Part shown: in pieces, positions 8,316-16,379 of the stretch
Layout: every line of letters starts with the position of its first letter
Position numbering within the stretch: position 1 is the first letter of the stretch
Source: DATLGB01 sp963740765
GTDB lineage: Bacteria > Actinomycetota > Thermoleophilia > Solirubrobacterales > Solirubrobacteraceae
Assembly: GCA_963740765.1 (NCBI GenBank)
Contig: CAVUFN010000007.1
Span: forward strand, 1 to 64,000
Direction: 5' to 3'
Length of the DNA stretch: 64,000 bases
Translations under genes and position numbers: made by a program
The notes under the pieces: model-generated
Seen by the model: the letters and a program-made list of their open reading frames with translations, nothing else
Database searches by the model: none
What the model was told of the DNA's origin: nothing

Positions 8316-8827
8316 TCGACGTCCAGCTGCGTGTCCGGCAGCAGGACGAAGGAGATCGCAATGCGCACCAGCAGCTCGGCCGGGGCCGGATCCGCGCCCA
8401 TGCGGCGCAGGCGGTCGGCGAGGAAGTCGACGCACAGCTCGAACAGGGGGCCGGTGGTGAAGGCGTCCAGGACCGTGTCCGGCTCCACGCGTGCGAGGCG
8501 CGCCAGCAGCGGGTGCTCGCGGGTCAGCCGGATCGTGGTCGTGAAGCCGGCGGCCACCTGCTCCTCCAGCGGCGCGTCGACCGGCGACGCCGCGTCCATC
8601 TCGGCCAGGCAGCGCCGCGCCTCCCGGCCGGCGAGCGCGTCGATCAGCGCGTCGCGCGTCCCGAAGCGGCGGTAGACCGTCATCCGCCCGACGCCCGCCC
8701 GGCGCGCGACGTCGTCCATCGTGAGGTGCTTCAGGCCGGACGCCGCCGCGAGCGCGAGGGCCGCGTCGAGGATGTGGTCCGAGCCCGCCGGGACCTCCGT
8801 CACGAGCGCGCGCTCCAAAAGCGTCAT
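8279..8827 (-). CDS. TetR family transcriptional regulator
   Basis: A 182-residue regulator. Residues 15-62 hold the TetR helix-turn-helix: ILDAALALAAASGLKHLTMDDVARRAGVGRMTVYRRFGTRDAL, with recognition helix VGRMTVYRRF. The C-terminal ligand domain is family-typical but not assignable. It starts at ATG 8827, overlapping the stop of the upstream MpaB-type oxygenase (ATGA), so regulator and oxygenase share one transcript. A second MpaB gene is divergent. It most likely controls both oxygenases through the dyad at 9663-9690. The last 37 bases are antisense to glgP. Confidence 0.9.
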   Translation of the reverse strand: MTLLERALVTEVPAGSDHILDAALALAAASGLKHLTMDDVARRAGVGRMTVYRRFGTRDALIDALAGREARRCLAEMDAASPVDAPLEEQVAAGFTTTIRLTREHPLLARLARVEPDTVLDAFTTGPLFELCVDFLADRLRRMGADPAPAELLVRIAISFVLLPDTQLDVDQAARSLTAFVA

Positions 8828-9660
8828 GCCGCGAGCGCGAAGCCCTGCTTGGCGAGCGCGGGACGCCGGTAGCGCAGGTAGGTCGGCCCGAACTCCCGCG
8901 CGGTGCGGGGCAGCAGCGGGGACGCGGCCCGCTGGGTGACGGCGATCGCCTCGAACTGCAACCGGTCGGCCTGCGACCAGGGCAACTCGAGCCGGGCCCG
9001 CACGGTCGAGCCGAGCAGCCCCAGCGTCACCAGCCGCAGCGCGCGCGAGGCCGGCCAGCTGGCCACCTTCCACGTCCCGTCGCCGATGTTCCCCACCGGC
9101 GGCGCTTTCGGGGCGACCATCGTCCGCAGCACGGTGCGCACCGACTCCGTCGGGCGCAGCCGCTCCCGCTCCATCCAGCGCACGTACTCGGCGAATTCGG
9201 GGTACGTCTCGGGCAGGTCGCGCGGCCGGACGCCGATGTGCTCGCCGATCGCGCGCCAGTCCTGGTAGAGGACGTCGCGCTCGTAGGGCGTCGGCTCGCT
9301 CCCGAAGCGCCGGGCGCACTTGAGGATGGAGTGCACCAGCGTCGCGTGGACCCAGGCGAACGGCTCCGGCTCGAGCGAGTGGTAGCGCGTCCCGTCCGGC
9401 ATCACGCCCTTGATCCGCTTGTGCATCGCCCGCGTGCGCCGGCCCATCTCCGTCGCCGCGGCGTCCCCGCCGAACACGGAGACGTTGACGTAGTCCAGCG
9501 TGCGCACGAGGCGCCCGTAGGGGTCCTCCTGGAAGTTCGAGTGCTCGGCCACGCCCGCGCTGACGACGGGATGCGCGACCTGCAGCAGCAGCGCGTACCC
9601 CGCGCCGTTCATGAGGCGCGCGTCGCCGACGATGCGGGTGGTGATCTCGCTCGGAGCCAT
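8824..9660 (-). CDS. MpaB-type oxygenase (DUF2236), copy 1
   Basis: A 278-residue protein of the MpaB/latex-clearing-protein superfamily (DUF2236), mostly helical and likely haem-binding. The N-terminal family motif is intact: LLLQVAHPVVSAGVAEHS, followed by DPYGRLVRTLDYV. The second helical signature is WVHATLVHSILKCARRFG. The start is ATG 9660 (MAPSEITTRI), and TetR follows in an ATGA overlap. Known relatives oxidise hydrophobic compounds (fungal mycophenolic acid prenyl chain, rubber), but the substrate here is unknown. Pairing with a TetR repressor suggests induction by a hydrophobic compound. Confidence 0.82.
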   Translation of the reverse strand: MAPSEITTRIVGDARLMNGAGYALLLQVAHPVVSAGVAEHSNFQEDPYGRLVRTLDYVNVSVFGGDAAATEMGRRTRAMHKRIKGVMPDGTRYHSLEPEPFAWVHATLVHSILKCARRFGSEPTPYERDVLYQDWRAIGEHIGVRPRDLPETYPEFAEYVRWMERERLRPTESVRTVLRTMVAPKAPPVGNIGDGTWKVASWPASRALRLVTLGLLGSTVRARLELPWSQADRLQFEAIAVTQRAASPLLPRTAREFGPTYLRYRRPALAKQGFALAA

Positions 9661-9662
9661 GG

Positions 9663-9690
9663 TGGTACGCAAGATACCTGATCTGTACCA
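9663..9690. promoter_or_regulatory. Candidate TetR operator between the divergent MpaB genes
   Basis: The 41-base gap between the two MpaB starts holds TGGTAC (9663-9668) and its exact reverse complement GTACCA (9685-9690), centred at 9676.5. An internal GATACC repeats the half-site. The size and place fit a TetR-family operator that would block both promoters; binding by the neighbouring regulator is inferred. Confidence 0.55.
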
Positions 9691-9701
9691 TCACGACCAC
9701 C

Positions 9702-10565
9702 ATGGGCCTCTTCGCGCCGGACTCCGTCACCTGGCGGGTGCATTCCAACCCCGCCTTCACCCTCGTCGGCGGCCTGCGCTCGCTGATCGTCCAGGCGCTC
9801 GACCCGCTCGCGATGGCGGGCGTCGCCCAGCACTCCGACTACCGCGAGCGGCCACTGAAGCGCCTGCAGCGGACGGCCGAGTACGTCGCTGTGACGACGT
9901 TCGGGACGACGGAGGACGCCGAGCGCGCCGCGAAGATCGTCCGCCACGTCCACCGCAAGGTCGTCGGCATCGACCCGGTCACCGGCCGTCCCTACAGCGC
10001 CAGCGATCCCGAGACCGCGCTGTGGATCCACCTCGCCGAGATGCACTCGTTCCTGGTCGCCCACGAGCACTACTGCGGCCGCTTGCCCGACGCCGACCGC
10101 GACCGCTACTTCGCCGAGAACGCCGTCGTCGCCGAGCTGCTCGGCGTGCCGTCGGACGTGATCCCGCGCGACGCCGACGCCGTGCGCGCGTTCTTCGCCG
10201 CCAAGCGCCCCGGCCTGTGCGTCTCCGACTACGCGCGCGACGCCATCGAGTTCGTCGCGTCACCGCCGCTCACGGGCCAGCTCGCGCCCTACTGGCCCGC
10301 CCTGCGCATCCTCGGCCGCGCGGCCGTTGCGCTCGTCCCGCGGGACATCCGCCGCCTCGTCGGCCTCCACCCCACCCGCGCCGGCGACGCCCTCGCCCAC
10401 GCCCAGGTCGTCACCCTCGGCCAGGCGCTGCGCCTACCGGGCGCCGACGTGCTCCTGAGCCGCACCCTCGGCGAGCGCACCCGCTCCGTCGCCGTCGAGG
10501 CCCGTTTGAGCGCAGAGCGACACCTCTCCGATGGACCCAACCTGAATCGTGTCGCTCTGCGTTAG
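9702..10565 (+). CDS. MpaB-type oxygenase (DUF2236), copy 2
   Basis: A 287-residue paralogue of the divergent MpaB gene. The family core is LIVQALDPLAMAGVAQHS, then RPLKRLQRTAEYVAVTTFG and WIHLAEMHSFLVAHEHYCG. The His of the AHP motif seen in copy 1 is replaced by Asp (ALDP), so cofactor binding may differ. The last 18 or so residues are encoded by a perfect 13-base inverted repeat (10511-10561) and do not look like family sequence, so the natural C-terminus may be altered by that element. It is convergent with the AarF kinase 19 bases further on. The likely regulator is the neighbouring TetR. Confidence 0.8.
   Translation: MGLFAPDSVTWRVHSNPAFTLVGGLRSLIVQALDPLAMAGVAQHSDYRERPLKRLQRTAEYVAVTTFGTTEDAERAAKIVRHVHRKVVGIDPVTGRPYSASDPETALWIHLAEMHSFLVAHEHYCGRLPDADRDRYFAENAVVAELLGVPSDVIPRDADAVRAFFAAKRPGLCVSDYARDAIEFVASPPLTGQLAPYWPALRILGRAAVALVPRDIRRLVGLHPTRAGDALAHAQVVTLGQALRLPGADVLLSRTLGERTRSVAVEARLSAERHLSDGPNLNRVALR
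10511..10561. repeat. Palindromic element E1 (13-bp perfect arms, 25-nt loop)
   Basis: CGCAGAGCGACAC at 10511-10523 is exactly complementary to 10549-10561. It overlaps the end of the MpaB copy 2 reading frame, just before a convergent gene junction, so it could act as a bidirectional terminator hairpin. It shares GAGCGACAC with the dyad at 59883-59926 and resembles the palindromes at 36.3 and 36.7 kb. Confidence 0.7.
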
Positions 10566-10584
10566 CCGCGCCGCCGCCTGAGCG

Positions 10585-11955
10585 TCAGCGGGTGGCGAGC
10601 CAGTCGGCCTCGACGCGCCCCAGCTCCGTGACGGGCTCGTCGCCGAAGACGGTCTCGCGGCCGATGGTGAACCAGTTGTTGGTGGCGCGCAGCTGCCCGA
10701 GGATGGCCAGCACGAGCATGTAGGCGCGTGCGGCCACGATCTGGTCGGCGGGCAGCTCGATGTCCTTGAAGCCCGGCCCGCGCAGCTGGGAGTGCTCGAG
10801 GATCGCCGCCGTGGCGACGTCGGGCGTGATGGTGACGTCGGCGTCCTCCAGGAACCACCCGGTCAGCACCGAGTAGAGCTGCATGAACTGCTCGCGCGCC
10901 TCCGCCGGCGCGTCGGGCTTCATGATCCCCTGCGCGACGGAGATCGCGAAGAGGGCGTCCTCGTCGTCCTCGTAGACGGCGCGCAGGATGGCCAGCTGGG
11001 TGTCGCGCTCGGTGGCGCTCATCCGCTTGAAGAAGCCGAAGTCGATGAACGCGACCCGGCCATCGGCCATGAACAGCGAGTTGCCCGGGTGCGGGTCGCC
11101 GTTCAGGAGCCGGTGCCGGAACGGGCCGTTGCAGTAGAAGCGGAAGAGCTTCTCGGCGTACTCGTTGCGAACGTCCTCGGGCTGTTTCACAAGCCAGTCG
11201 AACCGTTCTCCCTCAACGTATTCCGTGACGATGACGCGTTCGCGGCACAGCCCGGTGTAGACACGTGGGACGTGCACGAACGGGTGGGGTGGGTGGGACG
11301 AATACTCGCGGGCCAGCGCGCGGTGGTTGTCGGCCTCCAGCTCGTAGTCGAGCTCCTCGGTGATCCGCTCGCGCACCTCGTCGGCGATCTCGCGCGAGTC
11401 CAGGCCGGGCGAGATGCGCGCGAGCAGCTTGAGCGCCAGGCCGAGGTTCTGCAGGTCGGCCCGGACCATGTCCTTGACGCCGGGGTACTGGACCTTGACG
11501 GCGACGTCCTCGCCCCCATCCTTGAGCGTCGCGCGGTAGACCTGGCCGATCGAGGCGGCCGCGATCGGCTCCTCGGCGAAGTCGGAGAAGACGGCGCCGA
11601 GCTTGTCGCCGAGGTCCTGCTCGACGACGCGGCGCATGTCCTTGAACGGCCGCGGTTCCGCGGCGGCCTGGAGCTTGGCCAGCTTGGCCTGGAACTCCTC
11701 GCGGAAGTCCTCCGGGACCATCCCGACGTCGAGAACGCTGAAGGTCTGGCCGAGCTTCATCGCGGCGCCCTTCATGGAGCCGAGCACGGTGACCAGGCGG
11801 TCGGCCGTCTCCATGTGGGAGCGCCGGATCGCCTCCGCGCGCTTCTCCTCGTCGCGCGTCAGCCGCGCCCGGCCCATGCGTGCGGCGTGACCCGCGCCCA
11901 CGCCGGCGATGCGCGAGGCGCGCCCGATCCTCCCCCGGTTGCCCCGTTCGGCCAT
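10585..11955 (-). CDS. ABC1/AarF/UbiB family atypical kinase
   Basis: A 456-residue protein-kinase-like ATPase of the ABC1/UbiB family. Family motifs: the KxGQ-type segment GAAMKLGQTFS near residues 63-73, the Ala-rich loop AAASIGQVYRA, DVAVKVQYPGV (ATP-binding Lys), RLLNGDPHPGNSLF (catalytic-loop region) and VAFIDFGFFKRM (metal-binding DFG). Members support lipid or quinone metabolism at membranes. It lies divergent to the mce lipid-transport operon, which is suggestive but not proof of a shared role. ATG 11955 (MAERGNRGRI) is preferred. A -10-like CATAAT (11970-11965) lies nine bases upstream, implying a very short leader. Confidence 0.88.
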   Translation of the reverse strand: MAERGNRGRIGRASRIAGVGAGHAARMGRARLTRDEEKRAEAIRRSHMETADRLVTVLGSMKGAAMKLGQTFSVLDVGMVPEDFREEFQAKLAKLQAAAEPRPFKDMRRVVEQDLGDKLGAVFSDFAEEPIAAASIGQVYRATLKDGGEDVAVKVQYPGVKDMVRADLQNLGLALKLLARISPGLDSREIADEVRERITEELDYELEADNHRALAREYSSHPPHPFVHVPRVYTGLCRERVIVTEYVEGERFDWLVKQPEDVRNEYAEKLFRFYCNGPFRHRLLNGDPHPGNSLFMADGRVAFIDFGFFKRMSATERDTQLAILRAVYEDDEDALFAISVAQGIMKPDAPAEAREQFMQLYSVLTGWFLEDADVTITPDVATAAILEHSQLRGPGFKDIELPADQIVAARAYMLVLAILGQLRATNNWFTIGRETVFGDEPVTELGRVEADWLATR

Positions 11956-11978
11956 GGCCTGCGGATTATGGACGTTCA

Positions 11979-11997
11979 GTGAAGCGCGGAGCTTCAC
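11979..11997. promoter_or_regulatory. Operator-like dyad upstream of the mce operon
   Basis: GTGAAGC (11979-11985) and GCTTCAC (11991-11997) are perfect inverted repeats around a five-base centre. They sit immediately upstream of the mce -35 box and inside the short divergent region to the AarF gene, so a bound regulator could affect both directions. The binding protein is unknown. Confidence 0.5.
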
Positions 11998-11999
11998 GC

Positions 12000-12028
12000 T
12001 TGTGACACGCTGGCCCACCCCGTAGATT
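12000..12028 (+). promoter_or_regulatory. Predicted sigma-70 type promoter of the mce operon
   Basis: TTGTGA (12000-12005) and TAGATT (12023-12028) are separated by 17 bases, a good housekeeping-type match. A GAGGGAGGG Shine-Dalgarno follows before the GTG start at 12054. Confidence 0.5.
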
Positions 12029-12053
12029 CCCGCCGGGCGAGGGAGGGACAAGC

Positions 12054-12860
12054 GTGGTCAGAGGTGCGGTCAGCCGTGGCGCTGACGCATTCAGGACGTC
12101 GATGACCGACATCGGCGACATGGGGATCTTGACGGGCCGGACCATCGTGTCCGCGGTCCGGCCTCCGTACACGTACGGGAACGAGTTCGTCTACCAGTTC
12201 CTGTTCGTGCTGCGGGTCTGCTGGTTCCCGATGATCCTCGCCAGCATCGCGTTCGCCTACGGCCCGTCAGGAGTGCAGGCGGCCGGCTTCCTGAACCTGT
12301 TCGGCGCGCTGGACCGCCTCGGCGGCCTGTTCGTCCTCGCCGTCGTGCGCGAGTTCGCCCCGCTCGTGTGCGCGATCGTCATGGCCGGCGTCGCCGGCAC
12401 CGCCATCACCGCCGACCTCGGCGCCCGCAAGATCCGCGAGGAGCTCGACGCCCTGCAGGTGCTGGGCATCGACCCGATCAAGAACCTCGTCGTCCCCCGC
12501 TTCCTGGCCCTGATGCTGGCGACGGCGCTCTTCGACATCTACGCCGTCATCTTCGGGACCTTCGGCGGGGTCCTGGTCACCATCACCAACAAGGCGCCGC
12601 TCGGCCCGTTCTTCGCCACCTACTTCTCCAACGCGACGACCACCGAGCTGTGGGGCTCGCTGCTCAAGACCTTGCTGTTCGGCGCGATCATCGCCATCGT
12701 CTGCTGTTACAAGGGTCTCACCGCCAAGGGCGGCTCCGAGGGCGTCGGCCGCGCGGTCAACCAGGCCGTGGTGATCGCCTTCATCGGCATCGGCGCGTTC
12801 AACTACGTCTTCACCCAGACGCTCCTCGCCACCCATCCCGAGCTGAGCGCGGTTCGATGA
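12054..12860 (+). CDS. yrbEA: MlaE/YrbE-type ABC transporter permease (first of pair)
   Basis: A 268-residue integral membrane protein of the MlaE/YrbE (permease) family, the first half of the permease pair of an Mce lipid importer. About five hydrophobic segments are visible. The conserved cytoplasmic coupling region reads REFAPLVCAIVMAGVAGTAITADLGARKIREELDALQVLGIDP (residues about 103-145), including the EExDAL-type motif that contacts the ATPase. It starts at GTG 12054 after a strong Shine-Dalgarno. The next gene begins inside its stop (ATGA). No ATPase partner is in the window; actinobacterial mce operons commonly share one encoded elsewhere. Confidence 0.93.
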   Translation: MVRGAVSRGADAFRTSMTDIGDMGILTGRTIVSAVRPPYTYGNEFVYQFLFVLRVCWFPMILASIAFAYGPSGVQAAGFLNLFGALDRLGGLFVLAVVREFAPLVCAIVMAGVAGTAITADLGARKIREELDALQVLGIDPIKNLVVPRFLALMLATALFDIYAVIFGTFGGVLVTITNKAPLGPFFATYFSNATTTELWGSLLKTLLFGAIIAIVCCYKGLTAKGGSEGVGRAVNQAVVIAFIGIGAFNYVFTQTLLATHPELSAVR

Positions 12861-13645
12861 CCCGCTACCTCCGGGGGCCGCTCGAGTCGTTCGGCGAGAT
12901 GATCGCCTTCGCCCTCCGCGTCTACAAGGGCATCTTCAGCGGCCGCGTCCTGCGCTTCGTCGGCGAGGTGCTGCGCCAGGCCGGCGTGCTCGTGGTCGGC
13001 TCCGTGCTGATCGTCCTGATGCTGGTGTTCATCCTCGGCCTGCAGTGCGGCATCGAAGGCGCGTACGCGAGCCGCACGATCGGCTCGCCGTCGGTCGCCG
13101 GGGCCTTCACCGCGCTGTGCGACCTGCGCGAGGTGACGCCGTACGCGTTCGGCTACATGATGGCCGCCAAGGTCGGGACCGGGTTCGTGGCCGAGCTCGG
13201 CTCGATGCGCATCAGCGACGAGATCGACGCGCTCGAGGTGCTCGGCCTGGACTCGCTGGTGTACCTGTGCGCGACCCGCCTGCTGGGCATGTGGCTGGTC
13301 CTGCCGTTCGTCTACATCGCCGCCATCTCGTTCGGCTACGTGGGGTCCTACATCGCCGTCGTCCGGCAGATCGGAGAGGTGTCGCCCGGCGGCTACTTCG
13401 AGATCTTCTGGCAGTTCCAGAACCCGGTCGACCTCGTCTACAGCGCCATCAAGGGCATGTCGATGGCGACGTTCATCGTCATCGTCGGGTGCTACTACGG
13501 CTACACGGCAGGCGGAGGGCCGGTGGGCGTCGGCAAGGCGACCGCGCAGTCGATGGTGGTCAACATCATCGGGATCCACGCGATCGGGATGCTGGGCACG
13601 CAGCTGTTCTGGGGCGGCAACCCGCGAGCCCCGATCGGCGGATGA
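12857..13645 (+). CDS. yrbEB: MlaE/YrbE-type ABC transporter permease (second of pair)
   Basis: A 262-residue paralogue of the preceding permease. Matching coupling motif: FGYMMAAKVGTGFVAELGSMRISDEIDALEVLGLD. Hydrophobic segments include VLVVGSVLIVLMLVFILGL near residue 40 and LLGMWLVLPFVYIAAISFGYVG. The two permeases form the heterodimeric membrane core that passes lipids delivered by the Mce complex. The ATG at 12857 overlaps the previous stop and the TGA overlaps the next start, so translation is coupled through the operon. Confidence 0.93.
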   Translation: MTRYLRGPLESFGEMIAFALRVYKGIFSGRVLRFVGEVLRQAGVLVVGSVLIVLMLVFILGLQCGIEGAYASRTIGSPSVAGAFTALCDLREVTPYAFGYMMAAKVGTGFVAELGSMRISDEIDALEVLGLDSLVYLCATRLLGMWLVLPFVYIAAISFGYVGSYIAVVRQIGEVSPGGYFEIFWQFQNPVDLVYSAIKGMSMATFIVIVGCYYGYTAGGGPVGVGKATAQSMVVNIIGIHAIGMLGTQLFWGGNPRAPIGG

Positions 13646-14943
13646 CCTCGCGGATCATCGCCCTTGCGGCCCTCGTGGCAGGGCTCGCGGCCGTCGTCGT
13701 CATTCTCGGCGGCGGTACGCCCTACACGGTCACCGCGCGCTTCGTCGACGCCGGCCAGCTCGTCAAGGGCGGGACGGTCCAGGTCGGTGGCCGCGTCGTG
13801 GGCTCGATCGACGCCATCAAGCTGTCCGACGACGGTCTCGCCAGCCTCACCCTCTCGATCACCGACGACCGGTTGACGCCGCTGCGCCGCGGCACCGTCG
13901 CGCGCATCCGCACGGTCGGCCTGACCGGCGTCGCCAACCGCTTCGTGGACCTCACGCCGGGCCCCACGACGGGGGCCCGGATCCCCGATGGTGGCGTGCT
14001 GGGCACGGCGGAGACCCGGGGCATCGTCGACCTCGACGTGCTGCTGGACGCCTTCGACCCGAAGAGCCGGCAGCGCCTGCAGCGGATCATCCGCAACGGC
14101 GAGCAGGTCTTCAAGGGCCGCGCCGAGGCCGCCAACGAGAGCCTGGCCTACCTGAACCCGGCGCTGTTCCAGTCCGCGCAGCTGGCCGAGGAGCTCGTCC
14201 ACGACCGCGTCGCGCTCGAGAAGCTCATCACCACGGGCGCGACGACCGCGTCGGCGCTGGCCGCGCGCCGCGATGACCTCGCCACGGGCATCGACGCGAC
14301 CGCCACCACCCTGCGCGCGGTCGCCTCGCGCCGCGACGACCTCGCCGACGCGCTCCGCCGCGCCCCTGCCCTGCTCAATCGCTCCGGCGGCGTCCTCGGC
14401 GGCCTGCGCAAGACCGTCAACACCGCCCGGCCCGCCCTGCGCGACGCCCGCCGGGCCGCCCCCGGGCTCACCGCCCTCCTGCGCGAGCTCGTCCCCACCT
14501 CGCGCCAGGCCATCCCCGTGCTGCGCCAGACCCGCAGGCTGCTGCCAAGCCTGACCCGCGGCCTCAACGGCCTTCCCGAACTGCGCGACAACGCCGTCCC
14601 CGCCCTGAGGGCGACCGTGCTCTCGTCCGTCGCCCTGCTGCCGATCGTCGACGGCCTGCGCCCGTACACGCCCGAGATCGCCAACGGCGTCGTCGGCGGC
14701 CTGGGCAACCGGGCGGCGGGCTACTACGACGCCAACGGGCACTTCGCCCGGATCGGGTTCAACTCACCCGCCAACGCGCTCGCGGGGACGCTCAACAACG
14801 GCCAGGGCCTCGGTGGCTTCCAGACCCACCGCGGCCACCGCTGCCCGGGCGGCTCGACCGACCCGGCCGACGACGGCTCCAACCCCTACATCGAGCGCGA
14901 GGGCACCTGCGACCCCGCGGACGGCTTCGGGACGGCGCCGTGA
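13642..14943 (+). CDS. mceA: MCE family protein 1 of 6
   Basis: A 433-residue protein with one N-terminal membrane anchor (residues about 4-24, IIALAALVAGLAAVVVILGG), then the MlaD/MCE beta-barrel domain (about 28-110: TVTARFVDAGQLVKGGTVQVGGRVVGSI). A long helical/coiled-coil segment of RRDDLA and ARPAL repeats follows, and then a Gly/Pro-rich extracellular tail with paired cysteines. Six different Mce chains assemble as a hexameric periplasmic lipid tunnel. ATG 13642 sits in the stop of yrbEB. Letter assignment follows gene order, not sequence matching to mycobacterial MceA. Confidence 0.92.
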   Translation: MTSRIIALAALVAGLAAVVVILGGGTPYTVTARFVDAGQLVKGGTVQVGGRVVGSIDAIKLSDDGLASLTLSITDDRLTPLRRGTVARIRTVGLTGVANRFVDLTPGPTTGARIPDGGVLGTAETRGIVDLDVLLDAFDPKSRQRLQRIIRNGEQVFKGRAEAANESLAYLNPALFQSAQLAEELVHDRVALEKLITTGATTASALAARRDDLATGIDATATTLRAVASRRDDLADALRRAPALLNRSGGVLGGLRKTVNTARPALRDARRAAPGLTALLRELVPTSRQAIPVLRQTRRLLPSLTRGLNGLPELRDNAVPALRATVLSSVALLPIVDGLRPYTPEIANGVVGGLGNRAAGYYDANGHFARIGFNSPANALAGTLNNGQGLGGFQTHRGHRCPGGSTDPADDGSNPYIEREGTCDPADGFGTAP

Positions 14944-16379
14944 AACGCGTCTCCGCGATCGTCATCGCCGTCCTCGCCGCGGGGCTCGCCGCGGCGGTGG
15001 TGATCGGCGCGCCCGCCGAGAGCGCCGGCTCCTACCGGGTCGACGCGATCTTCGACACGGCCAAGGGCATCATCCCCGGCCAGCTCGTCAAGGTCGCCGG
15101 CGCGCGCGTCGGCTCGATCGAGGACGTCGAGCTGACGAAGGACTACAAGGCGCGCATCGTGATGTCGGTGCCGCGGCGGTTCGAGTTCCGCGACGACGCC
15201 AGCTGCAACATCCAGCCCGAGGGCCTGATCTCGGAGAACTTCGTCCAGTGCGACCCGGGCACGCCGGGCAAGGCGGCGCTCGGGGGCGACCCGGCCCCCA
15301 CGGTGCCGGTCGACCGCACCGCCGTCCCGGTCTCCATCACCGACCTGTTCCGTGTCTTCCAGGCCGACGTCCGCCAGCGCTTCACCGTCGCGATGATGGC
15401 GATCGGCGGCGGCCTCGCCTCACGCGGGGCGGACCTCAACAACATCATCCGTCGCTCGAGCCCGACCCTCGCCGCGGTGCGCAAGCTGATGCGCGACCTC
15501 GCCGCCCAGAAGCAGAACCTCTCCAGCGCCGTCCGCGACACGGACATCGCGATCGCCGAGCTGGCCAAGCGCAAGGGTCGGGTCGCCGACTTCATCGAGC
15601 AGGCCGAGCGCGTCTCCGGCCAGGCCGCGGGCCGCCGCGGCGACATCGCCGAGACCATCCGCCGGCTGCCCCCGCTGCTGGATGCGTCCGACCGCGCGAT
15701 CGGCCATCTCGACCGGCTGCTGCAGAGCGGGCAACCGCTGCTCGGCGAGCTGCGCGCGGCGGCCCCCGGCCTCAACCGCGTCGTCGGGCAGATCGGTCCG
15801 TTCGCGCGCGCCGCCCGGCCGTCGCTGCAGGCGCTCGGCGCGGTGTCGGTGACCGGCCGGCGCACGCTGCGCAGCGCTCGCCCCGTGGTGTCGCTGCTGC
15901 GCACGTTCACCACGCAGTCCGGTCCGGCGGGCAAGGCGCTCGCGGACACGCTCACCAGCCTGCGCGACCGCGGCGGCGTCGAGTACCTCCTGCGCTTCGT
16001 CTACTTCAGCGCGGCCGCCACCGCGCGCTTCGACTCCACCTCGCACGTCCTCCCCGCCCACGCCGTCGACGGCGGCCAGTGCACGTTCCTGGCCACGACG
16101 CCGGGCGCGGGCTGCAACGCGTTCTTCCGCGACAACCCGGCCACCCGGTCGGAGCGCAAGCGCCGCGCCCGCCGCGACAAGGACCGCGACACCGGCGCGG
16201 CCACCCCCGAAGCGACCGCGACTCCCACCGTGCCGGGCACCGCCGTCCCGGACCCGGCCGCCACCGCCGTCCCGCAGCTCCCGGCGATCCTCAAGCCGCT
16301 CGAGGACGCCACGGAGAAGCTCCCGGTCGACCCCGGCAAGGGCGTCAACGACCTCACCGACTTCCTCCTCGGACCATGA
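14940..16379 (+). CDS. mceB: MCE family protein 2 of 6
   Basis: A 479-residue protein: N-terminal anchor (SAIVIAVLAAGLAAAVVIGAP, about 5-25), MCE domain (about 32-115, YRVDAIFDTAKGIIPGQLVKVAGARVGSI), helical coiled-coil segment, and a low-complexity Pro/Ala/Thr tail (about 415-479) with repeated ATAVP-like units. The MCE domain contains an insert with two Cys (SCNIQP and VQCDPG). It starts at GTG 14940 in a GTGA overlap with mceA. The tail probably lies outside the membrane and may reach into the cell wall. Confidence 0.92.
   Translation: MKRVSAIVIAVLAAGLAAAVVIGAPAESAGSYRVDAIFDTAKGIIPGQLVKVAGARVGSIEDVELTKDYKARIVMSVPRRFEFRDDASCNIQPEGLISENFVQCDPGTPGKAALGGDPAPTVPVDRTAVPVSITDLFRVFQADVRQRFTVAMMAIGGGLASRGADLNNIIRRSSPTLAAVRKLMRDLAAQKQNLSSAVRDTDIAIAELAKRKGRVADFIEQAERVSGQAAGRRGDIAETIRRLPPLLDASDRAIGHLDRLLQSGQPLLGELRAAAPGLNRVVGQIGPFARAARPSLQALGAVSVTGRRTLRSARPVVSLLRTFTTQSGPAGKALADTLTSLRDRGGVEYLLRFVYFSAAATARFDSTSHVLPAHAVDGGQCTFLATTPGAGCNAFFRDNPATRSERKRRARRDKDRDTGAATPEATATPTVPGTAVPDPAATAVPQLPAILKPLEDATEKLPVDPGKGVNDLTDFLLGP

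Noticed and set aside
4239..8435. A leftward open frame of 1398 codons antisense to glgP and neighbours
   Set aside because: Its translation is dominated by Arg, Ala, Val, Asp and His runs typical of the antisense of GC-rich genes. It covers well-recognised genes on the other strand. The same applies to other very long open frames, such as 42717-40246 upstream of the true accD start.
16140..16330. The Pro/Ala/Thr-rich repeat at the end of mceB as a separate repeat element
   Set aside because: It is in frame and typical of low-complexity Mce tails; no DNA-level repeat unit is conserved.
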